This document shows, piece by piece, positions 60,125 to 64,000 of a DNA stretch of 64,000 nt. The stretch lies in NCBI GenBank assembly GCA_034440575.1, contig JAOTOL010001478.1:859001-923000 (forward strand), given 5' to 3'. Numbering within the stretch: position 1 is the stretch's first letter; each line of letters begins with the position of its first letter. A program made the translations under genes and the position numbers. The DNA comes from Imbricaverruca yamaguchii (lineage: Eukaryota; Arthropoda; Thecostraca; Neoverrucidae). Below the pieces are notes generated by a model. That model made no database searches. It was not told where the DNA came from and saw nothing but the letters and a program-made list of their open reading frames with translations.

Positions 60125-60530
60125 GTTGACGGTCAGGTCAGAGGTTCTGATGAGTAGAGGTCAGGTCAGGTGAGGTCAGAGGTTCTGATGAGTAGAGGTC
60201 AGGTCAGGTGAGGTCAGAGGTTCTGACGCTGTGTCGGTCAGAGGTTCTGACGAGTTGCGGGTCAGAGGTTCTGACGCTGTGTGAGTCAGAGGCGAGGTGC
60301 GGGTCAAAGGTTCTGATGAGGTGAGGGTCAGATGGCACGCTGAAGTTGGAGGTTCTGGCGCGGTGAAGCCAGTGGTGCTGGCGCGATGAGGTCCGAGATT
60401 CGGGCGCTGTGAGGTCAGAGGTTCTGGCGTAATAAGGTCAGAGGTTCTGGCGCGATAAGGTCAGAGGTTCTGGTGCGATGAGGTCAGATGCTCTGGCGCG
60501 GTCGGGTCGGAGGCGTTGAAGCTGTGTCGG
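60125..60530. repeat. Minisatellite around AGGTCAGAGGTTCTGAYG, 24-50-bp spacing
   Basis: Two near-identical ~50-bp copies (AGGTCAGGTCAGGTGAGGTC inserts) at the left are followed by about ten shorter, more diverged copies ending in GTGAGGTCAGAGGTTCTGGC forms. Confidence 0.88.
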
Positions 60531-61590
60531 AGATTCTAGCTACAGCATCGAAGTTTCTGCCTGGTCATATCCCAGCATCATCTGTTATATTGCACATTAT
60601 GACTAGTTGTATCAGATACTCTAGACTGCTGCATCAGTGAACCCCATCAGGTAATAGATTCCGGCTGCCAAAATTGGTTGTGGTAGATGGTGTTTTGTTC
60701 TGAGGGACGCTTCTATGCATTATATCTACACGTGAAGATTCCGAAATATTTTGGAGGGCACGAACCACCTCGTTCGAAGCCGCGTTGACATTGGGTCTGT
60801 AGCAATCCTTAGATGTTTTGGACTGAAAATGAGCCATGAAATATATCTCGAATCTGGATAGCTTTCTCCAGTAAGTCCAGCCCTGGCAGTGGCATGGGTG
60901 TCATTATCGTTCTCAGCGACAGTATTGCCATGTGGTATGGACTCGCTGCATTCTATTTTCGCAGACGTGATGGGCGTGGTTGAGGAGTGAACCGACCTGA
61001 CCAACACTTCGGTGGTGGCGATGGGTAGCAGCAAGTTCGTACTCATGCACTTATGTGATTCATTCTTCAGTACGCTCACATCAGCGTGACTGCTTTTCCA
61101 CACGACACCCTGATGTGATAGGTAACCCTGGTGAATGCTGGACCACATGAGACGCACCGCAAAGAAAGGTGATGTCGAATTATTGGTGATGTGGGATAAT
61201 TGATAATACAGTGGACTAATTTGTTGATATGTTAACTCCGAACGTGGAGTACCCTGTACGTGCATCGGCGGAACCGGTGAAATTACAGGCCATTGCGGAT
61301 ATCGAAGCATCGTTGTCCACGTCCGCATGGAAGCCACAGTGATGCGAACAGAACACTAGTGAATGGTAATAGCCACGACATTCCGAACATCAAGAGCAAG
61401 CTCACTTAGGCTATCTGAATCACCACCTGCAAGTGTCTTCTGGATCTATTTCTATTTTCAGCACGATTCTCATCGCCTTGACTCTTCAGTGCAGCAGTTG
61501 GGTCCGCGTTGTCTTGGCTCACCTTAGCCGGACGGTACCCAGCGCGGCGTTCGACACCGCAGCCCGCGACGGAGGCGGCGGCCCTGCCCG
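60531..61590. other. Unique DNA with a 200-codon minus frame
   Basis: The minus ORF 60726-61328 (first ATG at 61328, MRTWTTMLRYPQWPVISPV) is non-repetitive with ordinary composition in average-GC DNA, the best of the frames here by that measure. It contains TYQQISPLYYQLSHITNNST and no transmembrane run or domain I recognise. A frame of this length is about what chance predicts once in a window this size. Confidence 0.25.
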
Positions 61591-61935
61591 TCGTTGGCGG
61601 CTCTGTGGCGGCTCTGCGGCGGCTCTGCGGCGGCTCTGCGGCACCTCTGCGGCACCTCTGCGGCGGCTCCGCGGCCACCCAGTGTCTACTGCGGCAGCTC
61701 TGCGGTAGCTCTGCGGCGGCTCTGCGACAGCTCTGTGGCGCCTCTGCGGCGGATCTGCGGTAGCTCTGCGGCGGCTCTGCGCCTCTCTGCGCCTCTCCGC
61801 GGTGGCTCTGCGGCGGCTCAACGGTAGCTCTGCAGCGGCTCTGCGGCGGCTTTGTGGCGGCTCTGCGCCTCTCTCTGTGACAGCTCTGCGGCGGCTCTGC
61901 GACAGCTCTGCGCCTCTGCGCCTCTCTGCGGGGCT
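61591..61935. repeat. Degenerate 9-15-bp repeat GGCTCTGCGGC
   Basis: GGCGGCTCTGCGGCGGCTCT and variants (GCGCCTCTCTGCG, GACAGCTCTGCGG) repeated with frequent length change. Two copies of a GGCCACCCAGTGTCTAC / GGCCGCCCAGTGTCTAT phrase (near 61670 and 61940) bound most of it. Confidence 0.88.
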
Positions 61936-63587
61936 GTGCGGCCGCCCAGTGTCTATTGGCGGCATGTTTGGCGCGCCGGCTCCGGCGGACCGTTTGTCGG
62001 GAACGTGGCGGCCATAATTGGCGCTGATCTAAGCTGCACGCTCGGCCGCCTTCGCATGGTTTATGAAGGCGGCCGGCCTGTCCGAGGCTATCGACTGGAC
62101 TGCGATGGCAGCAGAGGAGCAGGCGGCCTGGCTCTCGTGTCAGCTCCAGCCGGCAGCTTGCCAGCCTGAGCCCTGCTCTGTGGGCTCGCCTGTATGTGCT
62201 GTGTTCTCTGGCTTCGGCTGGCCGAGTGGCTGCGGTGCAGTCTGTGCTTGGTGACCTCCAGGAGCCCTCGAAAGAGTTCCAGCCGAGACTTGCTTTAATG
62301 ACCACACGGAAAAGCCTTACCCCAAAACTACCGAGGGGAAATGACCTCACTCCGCATGTTTTTTTTCGAGAAAACTTCCGAACGCATTGAAAGGTCGTAC
62401 TCAAATTGGTTCCACTTCCTGGCAATTGCATTTCGAATATATTAATACTGAAATGTTTGTCTGAAAACCCAGTGTTACTCAGTTAAACGAGGTCACTGTC
62501 CAATCACTGGCTTCGAAAATGTGTCATTCCGTGCACCATCGCAAAACCTGTCAAAATATGGCTTCAGACATCCAAAAGTTGTTCATATTGATGCCCAGGT
62601 AGTTGATAAAGTAGTTGAAGATAAAGATAAAGTGCCCGCTTTAATGGTTCCTGGACAAACCCCACCAAACCATAATCGTGTGACGAGAAACAACTGAAGA
62701 CTCACAACTCGTGGGCGTCGCGTTGCTCTCCGATCCTCTCGATGCCCATTGTACTCATTGCGCGCTGCCCAGTTGAATCAGTTGAGCACGGCGCAGTAAC
62801 ATCACCTTGAGCTTTGGCTTTGAATCAGCTGAATGATCGACACACGACGTGGTCATACCGGCACCGACTGACGTGCAAATGCATCGCAAAATCTGCCACA
62901 AGCAATCCACCGAGCCGTGGGTGGGCCGTGTGGGCTGTATCGGATCGAGATAGCACAGTTCCGCATCGAGCAGCATTGTTTTGGTGTCCATGGTGAGACG
63001 GAGCATGACAGCGGCATTGAGCAGGCTGAACGGCACGCCCACTGCACCATATACACCGAACAGCTCATGAGCGTGCCGCACCAGACCGAGCGGCAGGATG
63101 GACAGCTGGGAGACTTGCACGTTGGTGGGCTGGACCGCTTTTGAGCATTTCCAGTCGTGTCAGTATAAAGGTAGCGATCAAATTTCCTGGAAATGATCGG
63201 GCAGCTGCTAGTTGCTCGCTGCTAACTGCCATCCGCAGGACTCAAAAGATCGCATCTGAGTTTATCGATGCCACCGGTATGATAGCGCTCAACAAGGTTA
63301 ACCTTATTGAAGTATAATTGCAATATTTGTGTGCAGCGAAACACTTCTAGACATTTTGCGCAATACGCATGGATGTTTCAAGCGTGCACGATCATTCATA
63401 AATGTATATGTACAGAGAAACTATGCACGACGTCAGTAGTGTAGGATTACATGACGAAAACGATCACACAACGCCTGGACGTACCTGTCCACTGCATGGT
63501 AATGACGCATCACACGATATGCAAATCAGTAGCAGTGATCAGGTTCGGAATGGTATGACCCGATGCGATAACTGCCATCGAGATGTA
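61936..63587. other. Unique DNA, no supported gene
   Basis: An octamer ATGCAAAT is at 63519-63526. The minus frame 61406-62431 borrows most of its length from the adjacent repeat. The 121-codon minus frame 62755-63120 has no known domain. Confidence 0.45.
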
Positions 63588-63835
63588 AGAGAGAGAGAGG
63601 GGGGGGGGAAGAGAGAGAGAGAGAGAGGAGAGAGAGCGAGAGAGAGGGGGAAGAGGGAGGGAGAGAGGGGAAGAGGGATAAATGAGACAGGAGAGTGAGA
63701 GAGAGAGAGGGGGAAGAGGAAAAAATGAGAGAGGAGAGTGACAGGGGAAGAGGGAGAAAGGAGAGAGGGAGGGAGGGGAGGGAAGAGGGAGAAAGGGGGT
63801 GAGCAGGAGAGAGAGGCATGGATAGAGAGCGAGAG
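63588..63835. repeat. GA/GGGA-rich purine microsatellite
   Basis: About 250 bp of GA, GGGA and GAGAG units with blocks of GGGAAGAGG repeated. The + strand is nearly pure purine, the mirror of the CT tract at 7569. Confidence 0.95.
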
Positions 63836-64000
63836 AGAATTACACTTTTGTCGATGTGTGCAAATTGATTATCCAATACCTAATTGGCGACGATGCCTAT
63901 TCACTGTCCAGTCTCTAGACGCTGCCTCCGAGAGGTCATGTGGCCCAACGAGACCAGTTGTCGGACCTGTAGGCAGCACCAAGTGAGGATGTGTGATCAC

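Overview
The window reads as eukaryotic nuclear DNA, most likely from an arthropod or another invertebrate. There are no operon-like runs of genes. It carries tRNA-derived SINEs with target-site duplications, long (TC)n, (TA)n, (CA)n and (GA)n tracts, and more than 25 minisatellites. CpG is abundant in the GC-rich parts, which argues against a heavily methylated vertebrate genome. A GC-rich crustacean such as a barnacle is one possibility, but nothing in the sequence settles the species.

I recognise no protein-coding gene, canonical tRNA, rRNA or snRNA. The many long stop-free frames have two trivial causes. Several tandem arrays have unit lengths divisible by three, so they stay open in several frames at once. 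GC-rich, stop-poor sequence also produces long frames by chance. A handful of non-repetitive frames are listed at low confidence. Most have no ATG near their start and none shows a domain I can name.

Layout. 1-3470: a short CRE motif array, then GC-rich and later AT-richer unique DNA. 3470-5370: two minisatellites of about 40 and 39 bp. 5370-9520: unique DNA with one intact SINE (family A, minus strand), a CT-rich tract and a pure (TC)n. 9520-13820: 36-, 19-, 28-, about 34- and about 60-bp arrays. 13820-20850: mixed unique DNA, 61-bp and TGACGTCG-rich arrays, and a SINE of family B. 20850-27880: GC-rich unique DNA and degenerate short arrays. 27880-31900: (TA)n, an 800-bp 15-bp array, an 11-bp array with (CA)n, and a 52-bp array. 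31900-35000: unique GC-rich DNA. 35000-43260: the densest satellite belt (9-, 34-, 15-, 27/34-, 47-, 67- and 20-bp units). 43260-50720: mostly unique DNA with one perfect hairpin and another 15-bp array. 50690-51890: a composite A+B SINE, a 35-bp array and a decayed SINE. 51890-64000: (CCG)n, 15-bp, 30-bp and degenerate arrays, ending in a GA-rich tract.

Since no genes are supported, the signals of interest are structural. The palindrome TGACGTCA (a perfect cAMP-response element) occurs about 15 times by my reading where about one is expected. It is the core of a 17-bp-spaced triplet at the left end and of a decaying 35-bp array at 51.3 kb. Four unrelated arrays share a 15-bp period. A chimeric SINE appears to have moved as a unit. 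All counts were made by eye and need checking by computation.
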